Below, in pieces: positions 43,804 to 51,980 of a stretch of DNA of 64,000 nt. Position 1 is the first letter of the stretch. Every line of letters begins with the position of its first letter. The notes under the pieces were generated by a model that saw only the letters and a list, made by a program, of their open reading frames with translations, did no database searches and was not told the DNA's origin. The position numbers were made by a program, and so were the translations under genes. The stretch is from a virus: the IMG/VR virus record IMGVR_UViG_3300013103_001742, positions 1 through 64,000 of that record. The stretch is one strand, 5' to 3'.

Positions 43804-45051
43804 TCACCAGGTGAACCACCTCTCTCTGATGTAATCGCTTACGTACTTTAGAGGAATAAAGATTTTCTTGCCTGTTTCTAATGTTACCCAAAAACCTTTA
43901 TTCCCTTTGAAAGTCACTATTTCAGGATAATCCCTCTTCCTCTTGTTCACAAGTTCCCTTGTTCCTGAAATTGTAGCCCAGGCGCCAACCACGCCCCCTA
44001 CTGCAGCTAGTGCTTGTATGTCCGCGGTCCAGACACCAGTTACCGCTCTGTGGAACTTTCTGGATACATAGGGGTGTAAGAAAGAAGCAGGAAGAGGATT
44101 TGCTTCCAAGATTTTATAGCTCCCATCTGGGAGTTGAATGACATCCAGCCCAGCATGAAGTTTCTTCCCCCAAGGTTGAATTGCCTTCTCTGTGAATTTT
44201 ACGATGTCATCTTTATGCCATACTGGGAACACAACATTCCCAAACGGAATGTTTTCACGCCATACCTTCCCAAGTCCTCCAGGAGGACCCCACCTGTGCA
44301 TTACAGCGTAAACCTTACCGTTTACTACATGCACCCGAAACTCGTTTGCAATAGGTACCAGTTCCTGTACAACCACGTCATCAGCACCGTAAGACTTGAT
44401 ATACTTTTCGATTGCTTTGTTTGACCACTCACCGTTAGGGAAGTCTTTAAGAGTCCCAAGTGACCCAAATCTTGGTTTCAGTATAAAAGACTTACCTGAT
44501 GAAGCGAAGTAATTCCTCATCTCATCCACATTCTTGAAGTTAGACGCTAAATAGGTATCTAAATGACGTTCCGGATGCTTGTGAAATAACCGTGAGAACT
44601 TAAACTTATCGCTAATCAGCTTCATCATTTCTCTATGGCCAATAATCTTCTCAGCCTTCACTGCCATAGCCCCGGGGTGTGGTGTGTATATTAAAGCCGC
44701 GGATTTTAGTAACTTTGGTGGCTTTGCACTAGAAACTACAGGAGGAATTGATTTCATCCCCATCCACGCGCTCATTATAGTCTGGTACCACTTATTAAGT
44801 GCAAACTCAGTTCTTCCGTGAATCACAGCAACTTTTCGAATGTCTTTAATCAATGGTGGCTTTCTCCGCAGGATCGCAGCAGCTATAGCTGCTACTGTAA
44901 CGCCACCCAAAACTTTCGCTGCTGGTATGACAGCCGAAATCTTTTCCCATCCACCATTTTTCTTGATGTAGTGAATACAGACACGTCTCCCTGTTTTTAA
45001 TGTAATCCACGTCCCTGGCTTGTCATCAGGGCACATTATGATTCGTGCCAT
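43804..45051 (-). CDS. ATP-grasp protein flanked by shared motifs and hydrophobic segments
   Basis: The 415-residue product has an ATP-grasp core: K192 in I-L-K-P-R-F-G, E230 in V-V-Q-E-L, D303, and E316/N318 in I-L-E-A-N-P. ATP-grasp enzymes ligate a carboxylate to an amine or thiol. The motif G-T-W-I-T-L-K-T-G-R-R-V-C-I is at residues 13-26 and G-F-W-V-T-L-E-T-G-K-K-I-F-I at 386-399. Hydrophobic stretches at about 47-63 and 346-362 sit inside these. It lies just after the holin gene. Peptide or cell-wall ligation is possible but the substrate is unknown. Confidence 0.7.
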   Translation of the reverse strand: MARIIMCPDDKPGTWITLKTGRRVCIHYIKKNGGWEKISAVIPAAKVLGGVTVAAIAAAILRRKPPLIKDIRKVAVIHGRTEFALNKWYQTIMSAWMGMKSIPPVVSSAKPPKLLKSAALIYTPHPGAMAVKAEKIIGHREMMKLISDKFKFSRLFHKHPERHLDTYLASNFKNVDEMRNYFASSGKSFILKPRFGSLGTLKDFPNGEWSNKAIEKYIKSYGADDVVVQELVPIANEFRVHVVNGKVYAVMHRWGPPGGLGKVWRENIPFGNVVFPVWHKDDIVKFTEKAIQPWGKKLHAGLDVIQLPDGSYKILEANPLPASFLHPYVSRKFHRAVTGVWTADIQALAAVGGVVGAWATISGTRELVNKRKRDYPEIVTFKGNKGFWVTLETGKKIFIPLKYVSDYIRERWFTW

Positions 45052-45495
45052 TTACCTCTCCATGCTTTGCTTGAACCGACGGAGTCTTTTGAGCATCACT
45101 TTAGGCACAGCCACGCCAAGTGCTGAAAGGTTCTCAAGGACACTAATCCCTTCAGATACCGCTAGATAAATCATGGTGAAACTCCTGATCTGTACTATTT
45201 GGCTCATAAGTGGTACAAGAGCTACAACCTTGTCAACGCAGTTAGCAGCTATGATCAACACAAAATACAATAAAAACTTTACCGCACCTTGCCGTAGTTT
45301 GTCTGAAGAGACGTCATGATATTTAATAGCGACTGATAAGCCTAACGCGACGTCGAGGGTCATTAATGCTAGCAAAGCAATGACAGCATCGTTGACATCA
45401 CCAAACAACCATAGAAGAGCATATAAAAGCCCTGAAGCAACTGACTTAAATGTGAAATCCGCAGTGAGCTGGCCTCTGTAGTAAAGTACACTGTA
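45052..45495 (-). CDS. phage holin (phage_holin_4-like)
   Basis: A TTG at 45495 behind AAAAGGAGG is preferred; an ATG at 45537 behind GGGGGTGAG is possible and overlaps the upstream gene. Three or four hydrophobic segments and the D-V-A-L-G-L-S-V-A-I-K motif in the second, followed by a charged loop and a basic C-terminus, match the phage_holin_4 (toxin-secretion/lysis holin) family. It would form membrane holes that release the M15 endolysin encoded at 2144. Confidence 0.75.
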   Translation of the reverse strand, partial: YSVLYYRGQLTADFTFKSVASGLLYALLWLFGDVNDAVIALLALMTLDVALGLSVAIKYHDVSSDKLRQGAVKFLLYFVLIIAANCVDKVVALVPLMSQIVQIRSFTMIYLAVSEGISVLENLSALGVAVPKVMLKRLRRFKQSMER

Positions 45496-45523
45496 CAATG
45501 GGAACCTCCTTTTCTGAACACTA

Positions 45524-45931
45524 TTAGTAGTTCCCATAGCTCACCCCCGGGGTCAAGTGGTGAACTATTATGTTCCTCAACTCTTGGAAGTTAAATCCAC
45601 ATCCACATAATTCAGCAACCTTACCCACACTCGTGTAGAACTGTAGAGTGGGGTAAATAGTAATACCACGTTCACGCTTTATTGTCCAGATTTGTCGGGC
45701 GGGTACTCTGATTCGCAGCGTTCTGATATGATGTAGGAGGTACAATTGCGCAAGGGGAAGAAGTACAGTGAACTGATGGTAACCTCTTGTAATCCACCAC
45801 AGAACAGACGCGATCCCTTGCTGCTGTACACCTACAAATATCCATCTCTCAAGCACCTCGTTACTATAAAAGACATCGACTGTTGCTTGTGGGAAGTCTG
45901 TTTCACTTAATAAAGCTTGTGTGGTCGCCAT
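45524..45931 (-). CDS. hypothetical protein, 135 aa
   Basis: First gene of the short minus-strand holin unit, divergent from the glycosyltransferase gene at 46007. No strong ribosome site lies before its ATG. The beta/alpha product has aromatic residues and two Cys (C-G-C-G). The family is not recognised; a structural role is as likely as a lysis one. Confidence 0.5.
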   Translation of the reverse strand: MATTQALLSETDFPQATVDVFYSNEVLERWIFVGVQQQGIASVLWWITRGYHQFTVLLPLAQLYLLHHIRTLRIRVPARQIWTIKRERGITIYPTLQFYTSVGKVAELCGCGFNFQELRNIIVHHLTPGVSYGNY

Positions 45932-45949
45932 TAACCTTGTCTTCTAAAC

Positions 45950-45978
45950 TTGTCAATGTCTTACGAATTTGGTATCAT
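45950..45978 (+). promoter_or_regulatory. sigma70-like promoter for glycosyltransferase gene
   Basis: TTGTCA, 17 bases, TATCAT. It lies inside the ORF extension upstream of the GTG at 46007, so translation cannot begin at the ATG at 45950 on this transcript. AAAGGAGG follows about 15 bases later. Confidence 0.55.
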
Positions 45979-46006
45979 AGGTGTAGTCTATATCAAAGGA
46001 GGAAGC

Positions 46007-46765
46007 GTGTCAATCCCAATCTCTATTGTTATACCATATGAACACCACCCACTACGACTTCCACTCCTGACTTTCTGTGTGAAATCCCTAGCCCGTTCAG
46101 CTCAATGTGAGGTATGTATCGTTGAGACAGGCCCCACAGCGTACATTCATGACCACATTAACGCCTTCCGTGAATGGATCCGTAAGCCCTTTCGGTATCT
46201 AAAGGTTTTCACTTTTCACCCCTTTAACAGAGCTTGGGCCTTTAACGTAGGTGTGAAAGAGCTAGCCACGTTTGAACACGTATTACTCACCGACGCTGAT
46301 CTCATTTACCCGCCCAATTATCAAAGCATATTGGCCCAGACGCGTCCTCCAGCTGCAGCGTGGAATCGTATTTTGTACATGTCAAAAGAGGCAACAGAAC
46401 GATTTCTTAAATCAGAGTCACTCGGAGGCCCTTACATACGCAGCACCACGCCAGAGAAGATGGGTGCAGCTGGCGGTGCTATGTGGATCACTAAGACTAT
46501 AATGAACCACGTGGGCGGGATGCCAGAGAAAGATTTTTACGGTAAGTATGGTGAAGATAACGCGTTTTGGATAAAACTAGAAGCATTTGGGTACCGAGTC
46601 GAAGCCGCAGATATAACACTTCACCACCTATATCATCCAAACATTAGCACTTTTGTCAACCCCAAGAGACTTATTGTTCATGACATGCTCCGGTGGCCGA
46701 GAGAAAAGTGGAGAATGTATCAACGCAATTGGGGATATGTTGACCAAAACCAACTTCTAACGTGA
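46007..46765 (+). CDS. family 2-like glycosyltransferase, 252 aa
   Basis: The GTG at 46007 follows AAAGGAGG. A GT-A fold is indicated by S-I-V-I-P-Y at the N-terminus, the DxD-type L-L-T-D-A-D-L-I-Y-P near residue 87, G-G-A-M-W-I and the acceptor-site G-E-D-N-A-F-W. It adds a sugar from a nucleotide donor to an unknown acceptor. It is an isolated plus-strand gene between two minus-strand units, with an 8-base overlap of stop codons on its right. It could act with the two-domain transferase at 34886 and the epimerase at 59279. Confidence 0.8.
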   Translation: MSIPISIVIPYEHHPLRLPLLTFCVKSLARSAQCEVCIVETGPTAYIHDHINAFREWIRKPFRYLKVFTFHPFNRAWAFNVGVKELATFEHVLLTDADLIYPPNYQSILAQTRPPAAAWNRILYMSKEATERFLKSESLGGPYIRSTTPEKMGAAGGAMWITKTIMNHVGGMPEKDFYGKYGEDNAFWIKLEAFGYRVEAADITLHHLYHPNISTFVNPKRLIVHDMLRWPREKWRMYQRNWGYVDQNQLLT

Positions 46766-47575
46766 TACCCGTTTATAGGGAGCAAGTAAAGAACGTATCT
46801 CGTGAAAGACATCAGCCTTACTGCTCGCTAAATATGTCTCAGCGACGCTTAACAACCTTCGAGATGAATAGCCTTCTGTGTTTCGTAGGTTGTAAAGCAC
46901 AGCTGCTAGCTTGAGACACGCGAGCTTCATATCATATGGTATAGATGTGAGCCCGTATGTATACTCAACTTCTAGCACCCCACTTACTAACTCATTGAAC
47001 CAAATCGTACCCGTATTAGCGTTTAATGTGTAATCTGTACTGCTTAACTCAACACCATCTACACTAATATGTTCCACTGAAATGACGGGGTAATAGTTTA
47101 AGCTCCAAGAAGCACAGTCAGACACAGGAAAGGTCTCCTTTGTTGTTTGCGGCCCGATTGTAATGTGAAGGTAGTTCAACACACTGCTAATGCACGCCTC
47201 GGTAAGAAGTCGCAGAAACGCGTCTTCGCTAAAGTCTGTTAACTCCAAGTACTCTTTAACTTCATTGAGAGTTATAAGTGCGTGGTGCGCTTCTACTCCG
47301 TATGAAACTACTTCAAGAGCTTCGTGTGAGGCGGCTGTTATATAGTCACCATTATACCTACCGTGAGCTACTGCTACGTAAACACCCAACTCCTGTGGTG
47401 CTTGAACACGTGCTTCATAATGAGCCCCACCCCATGTTAAGGCAGCAGCGGTCATCAGCGCCTGAGCGAAGGAGTACACTTCAACCACAGGGTCCTCAAC
47501 ATCGCTAACCGTTACACCCGCGTAGACAAAATCAAATGCTAACGAAATTGGGCTATTTGGCAGAACTTGGCGCAT
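46757..47575 (-). CDS. head-tail connector (HK97 gp6-like) with N-terminal Ig-like domain
   Basis: Residues about 100-272 show the gp6-like adaptor pattern: L-N-E-V-K-E-Y-L-E-L, a helical bundle, P-V-I-S-V-E-H-I-S-V-D-G, then Y-G-L-T-S-I-P-Y-D-M-K-L-A-C-L-K-L-A. The first 95 residues are an extra beta domain. It begins inside the preceding gene (23-base overlap). Last gene of the capsid operon. Confidence 0.7.
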   Translation of the reverse strand: MRQVLPNSPISLAFDFVYAGVTVSDVEDPVVEVYSFAQALMTAAALTWGGAHYEARVQAPQELGVYVAVAHGRYNGDYITAASHEALEVVSYGVEAHHALITLNEVKEYLELTDFSEDAFLRLLTEACISSVLNYLHITIGPQTTKETFPVSDCASWSLNYYPVISVEHISVDGVELSSTDYTLNANTGTIWFNELVSGVLEVEYTYGLTSIPYDMKLACLKLAAVLYNLRNTEGYSSRRLLSVAETYLASSKADVFHEIRSLLAPYKRVSR

Positions 47576-47954
47576 TTACTACCTCAGCTACTAGCTTGCT
47601 GTGAGTTCGTATCCAATTCTCTATCTTTGACTTTTTCCACTTAATAGCAACTGCTATGGCACCCAGGTTTGCACCTTTTTTAAGCAATTCAAGGATCTTC
47701 GTTTCAGCTTGAGACAGCTCCGGCTTTTGTCTCGGCGGAGGTGTTGCTACTGGTTTAATAGATTCCTTCTGACGAGGTGGTGGCTTTGGGGTGTCGTCTT
47801 GCTCTACTAATTTGAAGCCTTGCAGCTGTAGCGTTTGAACTGTTTCCGGGTACTTAACTGTGCAGTACCCGTTTTTTACAGTTATGACCTCACGGTAAGT
47901 AGCAAGAGTCCATTCTGGACCACTAAACGGCCCACAGTACTTCATTTTATACAT
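47553..47954 (-). CDS. small protein downstream of capsid with HTH-like C-terminus
   Basis: The ATG at 47954 is preferred over 48017 because GGGAGG lies upstream and the start avoids overlap with the capsid gene. A 45-residue beta domain (W-T-L-A-T-Y-R-E-V) is followed by a Pro/Lys linker (two P-P-P-R-Q-K copies) and a helix-turn-helix-like end (A-E-T-K-I-L-E-L-L-K-K-G-A-N-L-G-A-I). Position suggests a head-decoration or connector role; an HTH in this place is unusual. Confidence 0.55.
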   Translation of the reverse strand: MYKMKYCGPFSGPEWTLATYREVITVKNGYCTVKYPETVQTLQLQGFKLVEQDDTPKPPPRQKESIKPVATPPPRQKPELSQAETKILELLKKGANLGAIAVAIKWKKSKIENWIRTHSKLVAEVVNAPSSAK

Positions 47955-48009
47955 AAGTAACCTCCCACTAACATTACGGGGGGACCTTACAGTCCCCCTC
48001 TCCGATTTA

Positions 48010-48939
48010 TTATACAATTCCTACAATCTCAGCACACGCGTATGGATTACGAACTACTAAAACCTCGTCAGCGTAGATGTCAAAGAGGTCAAACTGCGAG
48101 CTAGTTTTGGCGAGAGGTTTAATAGTAAGGGGGGTTAACTCGGACACATACACTTTCTCAGTGTCCAAAATAAAGAGAGCTGACAATGTACCAGCGGTTA
48201 AGCTAGTGATGGTCTTCCCGTCCGTATCAACCTTAAGAGTGTCAGGAATTTGGTTAGACACGTAGATAGGAATATCATTATAGCTCATGAGTTCGAAGCC
48301 ACCCTTCACTTTTGTGGTATTTACGAACCTCTGTTGAGTTTGAAGTAAGGCACGTATTCTCCTACGTGTTCTTTTACTGCACACGATCATGTCAGGTGTC
48401 CCACGAACTGCGTCAATTGCTTGGTCCATTAACTCAAGTGTTAAGTTGCCACCACCACTTCCACCGACTGCAAATCTATTGTCACTGTGGGTTAACTTAT
48501 CTAACCCATCAAACTGTTTTGGATTTGCTGTTGCATCGCCCCAAAAGTATCCCCATTCTTCTTTGTCACGGAACTCTTGGGACCGTTCCTCCATTTCATT
48601 GGCCAGTAAGTCAGCGTAGTTAGCTCCGATTGCGCGTGCCTTACGAGTGACCTTCCCCTGACATCCAATGGTCTTGTATGTAAACACAATCTGAGAGTAA
48701 CTGCCTGTGCTTTCATCGAATGAGTCGGTGTCGCCATAGAACTTGGGCTCTGTTGAAGCGCCGTCTCTCCGGTTAACGGGGACTCCTGCGCCAGAGCCTG
48801 GTTTACGAGGAAGATTCTGACGAAGAGGATTCTTATGCTCAACCATGGACTCGATGATCTTATCTACTTCCTTGGGGATGATCGAAGCAATATCACTTTC
48901 GGTTAAGCTTCTAACTAATTCGCGCTTTAAATCTAGCAT
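48010..48939 (-). CDS. major capsid protein (HK97 fold), 309 aa
   Basis: The ATG at 48939 follows AAGGAGG. The sequence has the HK97 pattern: an N-arm to residue 60, an acidic E-loop zone, a central spine-type helix (A-N-Y-A-D-L-L-A-N-E-M-E-E-R), an A-domain and P-L-T-I-K-P-L-A near the end. It lacks a long N-terminal delta domain, consistent with a separate scaffold from the protease gene. It follows the protease gene by one base. Confidence 0.85.
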   Translation of the reverse strand: MLDLKRELVRSLTESDIASIIPKEVDKIIESMVEHKNPLRQNLPRKPGSGAGVPVNRRDGASTEPKFYGDTDSFDESTGSYSQIVFTYKTIGCQGKVTRKARAIGANYADLLANEMEERSQEFRDKEEWGYFWGDATANPKQFDGLDKLTHSDNRFAVGGSGGGNLTLELMDQAIDAVRGTPDMIVCSKRTRRRIRALLQTQQRFVNTTKVKGGFELMSYNDIPIYVSNQIPDTLKVDTDGKTITSLTAGTLSALFILDTEKVYVSELTPLTIKPLAKTSSQFDLFDIYADEVLVVRNPYACAEIVGIV

Positions 48940-48940
48940 C

Positions 48941-49495
48941 CTACTCACCTCCTTTTTGCAAAAAGTCGTATAACATCCTCAGCTTGTCAGTTGGGGGTGC
49001 GCTCTTGTACTCCTCTGATTCTATGAATCTCTTTATTTCGTCTTCCTTTCCAGCCTCCTTCTCCCCCTTTATAGTAGGAGATTCCTTTATCGACTTTACT
49101 TCGTCAGCCAAGCGTTGGATAGACTTTTGAATCTCCTCAAGTGGATTAGTGGACTCTTGTCTCTCCTGTTCTCCTTCTCCCTGTTCTCCCTGTCCAGATT
49201 GATCAGCTGACTCTTCGGCGTCTCTCTTAGCTGGATATGGATATGGATACTTCTCCAACTTTTTGAGTACCTCATCAATCTTCTTATCGATTGCGCTCAA
49301 CTTCTCCATGACTGCCTTGAGGTCATTAGCAGCCGCTTCAAAAGTACTAATTTTATCAACCAAGTCATTAACTCGCTCATCTAGTCCCAGCAATAACTCG
49401 ATTGTTCCGTCATCTTCAAGTACAAATTCATCCTCTTCTGGAGCGCCATTCTCACGTGTGATATCTTTTGCCTCGTCCTTTTTTTGTTCGCTCAT
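48941..49495 (-). CDS. nested in-frame scaffold protein, 184 aa
   Basis: Inside the protease gene an ideal ribosome site (AAGGAGGTG) lies 5 bases before the ATG at 49495. Translation from here yields only the acidic scaffold half, as in lambda C/Nu3. The site is encoded by N-E-G-G-D-S, a linker that does not need to be conserved for protein reasons. Confidence 0.7.
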   Translation of the reverse strand: MSEQKKDEAKDITRENGAPEEDEFVLEDDGTIELLLGLDERVNDLVDKISTFEAAANDLKAVMEKLSAIDKKIDEVLKKLEKYPYPYPAKRDAEESADQSGQGEQGEGEQERQESTNPLEEIQKSIQRLADEVKSIKESPTIKGEKEAGKEDEIKRFIESEEYKSAPPTDKLRMLYDFLQKGGE

Positions 49496-50026
49496 GCTAT
49501 CACCTCCTTCGTTAAAATTACGTTGCAGATACCATTTTTGAATTTCGGCCTCTGCAACAGCGGGTACCGAAACAACAGACACTTCTAAAGTCTTTAACTC
49601 ATCGATTACGTCTATATTCTTCTGAAGGTCCTTCCTCCACTCAGCATGTGAACGCATTATCCGACCCCTGATTGAGAAACGAGAAAGCGTACCAGACATG
49701 ATTTTCTGTTGAAGTTCCTTTTCAGTACTATCAATAACACCAACTATGAAAAGGCCTTTATCATCAACCTTAGAGCTTACAACACGCCCGATGGGGCGAT
49801 TCTGGTCGTGGTTGAACAGCAAAGTTGGACGTTGCTTCAAATCCTCTTCATTTAACGCGTCCCTCGCGATGACAGCTCCTTCCAGTCCAATATCGAAAGT
49901 TGTAGCGTAACCCGCAACTATTAACTCACCTTGCTTCGCGAAGTCCTTAAACGGTTTAGTGTCAGCCGATGCAATAAACTGACCTGTTGCTTGGAATAAC
50001 CCATTTTCAAACCGCGAAAACGACAT
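48941..50026 (-). CDS. prohead protease (S78) fused to scaffold
   Basis: The ATG at 50026 follows AAGGAGG. Residues 1-170 form the HK97-type serine protease: H73 in F-N-H-D, S118 in R-F-S-I-R-G, and E148 in L-E-V-S-V-V-S-V-P. Residues about 178-361 are acidic, coiled-coil-like and Gln/Glu-rich, as expected of a scaffold. An internal start at 49495 lies at the junction. The protease matures the capsid and removes the scaffold. First of the head genes proper in this minus-strand operon. Confidence 0.88.
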   Translation of the reverse strand: MSFSRFENGLFQATGQFIASADTKPFKDFAKQGELIVAGYATTFDIGLEGAVIARDALNEEDLKQRPTLLFNHDQNRPIGRVVSSKVDDKGLFIVGVIDSTEKELQQKIMSGTLSRFSIRGRIMRSHAEWRKDLQKNIDVIDELKTLEVSVVSVPAVAEAEIQKWYLQRNFNEGGDSMSEQKKDEAKDITRENGAPEEDEFVLEDDGTIELLLGLDERVNDLVDKISTFEAAANDLKAVMEKLSAIDKKIDEVLKKLEKYPYPYPAKRDAEESADQSGQGEQGEGEQERQESTNPLEEIQKSIQRLADEVKSIKESPTIKGEKEAGKEDEIKRFIESEEYKSAPPTDKLRMLYDFLQKGGE

Positions 50027-50076
50027 AGCTCTCACCTCCTTTGTTCCAAATTTAAACTAGGGTCTACCAAAAAAGG

Positions 50077-50958
50077 TCAAGCCTCTAAACTTTTCACGTA
50101 AGACCACACACCGGATTCCAGATACTTCATCAGTCCTTTCCTTTTAAGCGCATCCCTTAACTCGTCTCTTACCCTTATACGATCCTTCTCGCTCCTTAAC
50201 TTCCAGTATTGAAATCTTGAAGGAATCAACTTCTTTAATTGCGTAGGTAAACCTGAGTAGCCAAAAGGGGCAACGAAACGCTTTTCAACCGCACGCAATG
50301 AAAGAATGTATGGTGTCTGATCCTTTGCTCTGATCCACAGGAAACCCCCTAACTCCTTACCCTCTTTTAACTTCTCATACTTTGTACCCACTACGTGTGG
50401 TTTGTCAGCAGATGCAGTGTAAAAATGGAAACCACGCCCAAAAGGTCGAAGGATGTATCTACCACGAAAGGCCTTCCCTTTAGTAAAGTAAAACTCAAAC
50501 ATATCTAGCTTGCGTGTAAGGTGCTCCACTAACCCAGTGTCCACACGCGTCATGTAGCCCCACTTGTCCTTAAGATAACGCGCTCCGATATAACCGGGTG
50601 GTGATATAAACTTCCGAACATTGATCCACGCACTAGCCTCCGGAAGCTTCATCGTCGCTTGAAGGCTCCTCTGACCAATAATCTCTCCTGTTGTATAGTC
50701 CAGCTTAAAGTATCTTCGTGGGTACTTCACAATCTTAAGGAAGTCATCCCAGCCCTCTCTTCCATTTGGTCTATGCTTCACAGACCCGGGGCGGTAGAGG
50801 AATAAAGTTACACCAATAAGGTCACGCCCACACCACCTCATACGAAGGTCACCATGAAAAACACTCGCGAGGTGTATGTGCAGACAGTAAGGATAGGACC
50901 CCTCACACCAAACCAAGAAAGGTCTCGCATATTTCTTCAGTGCTTCTGGTACGTTCAC
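50077..50958 (-). CDS. LigD phosphoesterase-like / XkdF-type protein
   Basis: The GTG overlaps the upstream stop (GTGA). Residues about 20-70 have H-I-H-x-x-x-x-F-H-G-D-L-R-M and L-I-G-V-T-L, like the H-x-D-L-R signature of LigD 3'-phosphoesterase domains and XkdF-like phage proteins. The remaining 220 residues are basic and unassigned. It lies between enzyme-like genes and the protease. A role in DNA-end processing or head morphogenesis is possible; similarity is short and the call is tentative. Confidence 0.45.
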   Translation of the reverse strand: MNVPEALKKYARPFLVWCEGSYPYCLHIHLASVFHGDLRMRWCGRDLIGVTLFLYRPGSVKHRPNGREGWDDFLKIVKYPRRYFKLDYTTGEIIGQRSLQATMKLPEASAWINVRKFISPPGYIGARYLKDKWGYMTRVDTGLVEHLTRKLDMFEFYFTKGKAFRGRYILRPFGRGFHFYTASADKPHVVGTKYEKLKEGKELGGFLWIRAKDQTPYILSLRAVEKRFVAPFGYSGLPTQLKKLIPSRFQYWKLRSEKDRIRVRDELRDALKRKGLMKYLESGVWSYVKSLEA

Positions 50959-51926
50959 GACTTTTGCCTCGCTAGCTTTGATAAGAAGGATCTAACTTGA
51001 GGGTCCTTTAAATCCAACTCACCCCACCATTCAATATACTCCAAGAGCTTACGCGTTCCTGATTTACCTATCCTCGCGTCTAACTTCTCCACCAACTCCT
51101 TTGGGGTCCGCGCTTTAATGATAATCTCGTCTAGGTCTTTAGGGAAAAAACCTCTACGCCTCGCCAAAACCTCCTGCTTGAATCTGCGTTCAACTTCTTC
51201 ATTGATCCACTTACCACCTAAGCGTGCCCACATTGATGATCCATTTTCAAGTCCTGCTAAAAATCGAATCTTCGACGCACCACTTGCGTGTGCCAAGTCA
51301 AAGACGCCTTTAAAGAGATCACGTGATGCTCTACGAGATGCCTTTGGAATATGAATAAGTCCGGCCCATATCACATCTGGATCTTTTGTTGCGGCGTACA
51401 TAAGCTTAGACCCTGGAAAGTTCTTCAGTGACCCATCGATCATCAAACCCTTCACACCTCTGTATTCATAATATCCGAAGCGCTGTACCTTAAACCCAGT
51501 TAAAGCAGCGGCACGAAAAGATCGACTTACAACATCGGGGCTTTTTAGTATAAAGTTTAGACCACGTCGCCCCAATAATGGCTGTATCGATCCTTCTGGA
51601 GTGAAGTGAAGACCACGAACAAAAGCTCGAACCCGTGCCGACGCTGCGAGTGTAGCAGCTGTAACTGCAGTAGTAATTGCACCTGCAGTTACGCCCGCAA
51701 TAAGTGCTCTTTTCCGCCAGTACGACTCTGGGATACAAACTTTGCGTCCTCCTGGTAGTGTCACCCAGTGACCTGGTTTTTTGTTGGGGCAAATAGTGAC
51801 TTTACGTTCAAGTAGGTCAATGATTGGATCCCATAAGTACTTGTCGGTTGGTCTACGTCCTTCTAGGTAGAAAGGACTGGGAGCAAACTTGGGCTTTCGC
51901 GTCACGAAGAAGACAACACGTTCCAT
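50955..51926 (-). CDS. GNAT-like protein with shared N-terminal motif
   Basis: The 323-residue product has G-H-W-V-T-L-P-G-G-R-K-V-C-I (residues 52-65), then an Ala/Val/Thr hydrophobic segment (74-96). Residues about 145-240 show a GNAT-like order: a strand V-I-W-A-G-L-I-H-I-P, a helix start with two Arg, a second strand K-I-R-F-L-A-G-L-E and M-W-A-R-L-G-G-K-W. The ATG has no ribosome site but TTGACA lies 30 bases upstream. An acyltransferase function is suggested, not shown. Confidence 0.5.
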   Translation of the reverse strand: MERVVFFVTRKPKFAPSPFYLEGRRPTDKYLWDPIIDLLERKVTICPNKKPGHWVTLPGGRKVCIPESYWRKRALIAGVTAGAITTAVTAATLAASARVRAFVRGLHFTPEGSIQPLLGRRGLNFILKSPDVVSRSFRAAALTGFKVQRFGYYEYRGVKGLMIDGSLKNFPGSKLMYAATKDPDVIWAGLIHIPKASRRASRDLFKGVFDLAHASGASKIRFLAGLENGSSMWARLGGKWINEEVERRFKQEVLARRRGFFPKDLDEIIIKARTPKELVEKLDARIGKSGTRKLLEYIEWWGELDLKDPQVRSFLSKLARQKS

Positions 51927-51980
51927 TATTGGTTAACTAGTACCCACTTGTTTGAGGTGTCAAGTCTATTCAAGCGTTCA

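Noticed and set aside
45950-46006. 19-residue N-terminal extension of the glycosyltransferase
   Set aside because: It covers the TTGTCA-17-TATCAT promoter and lacks a ribosome site, whereas the GTG at 46007 has AAAGGAGG.
47553-47954. Transcription regulator because of the HTH-like C-terminus
   Set aside because: Gene order next to the capsid gene and the N-terminal beta domain favour a structural protein; the HTH pattern is weak.
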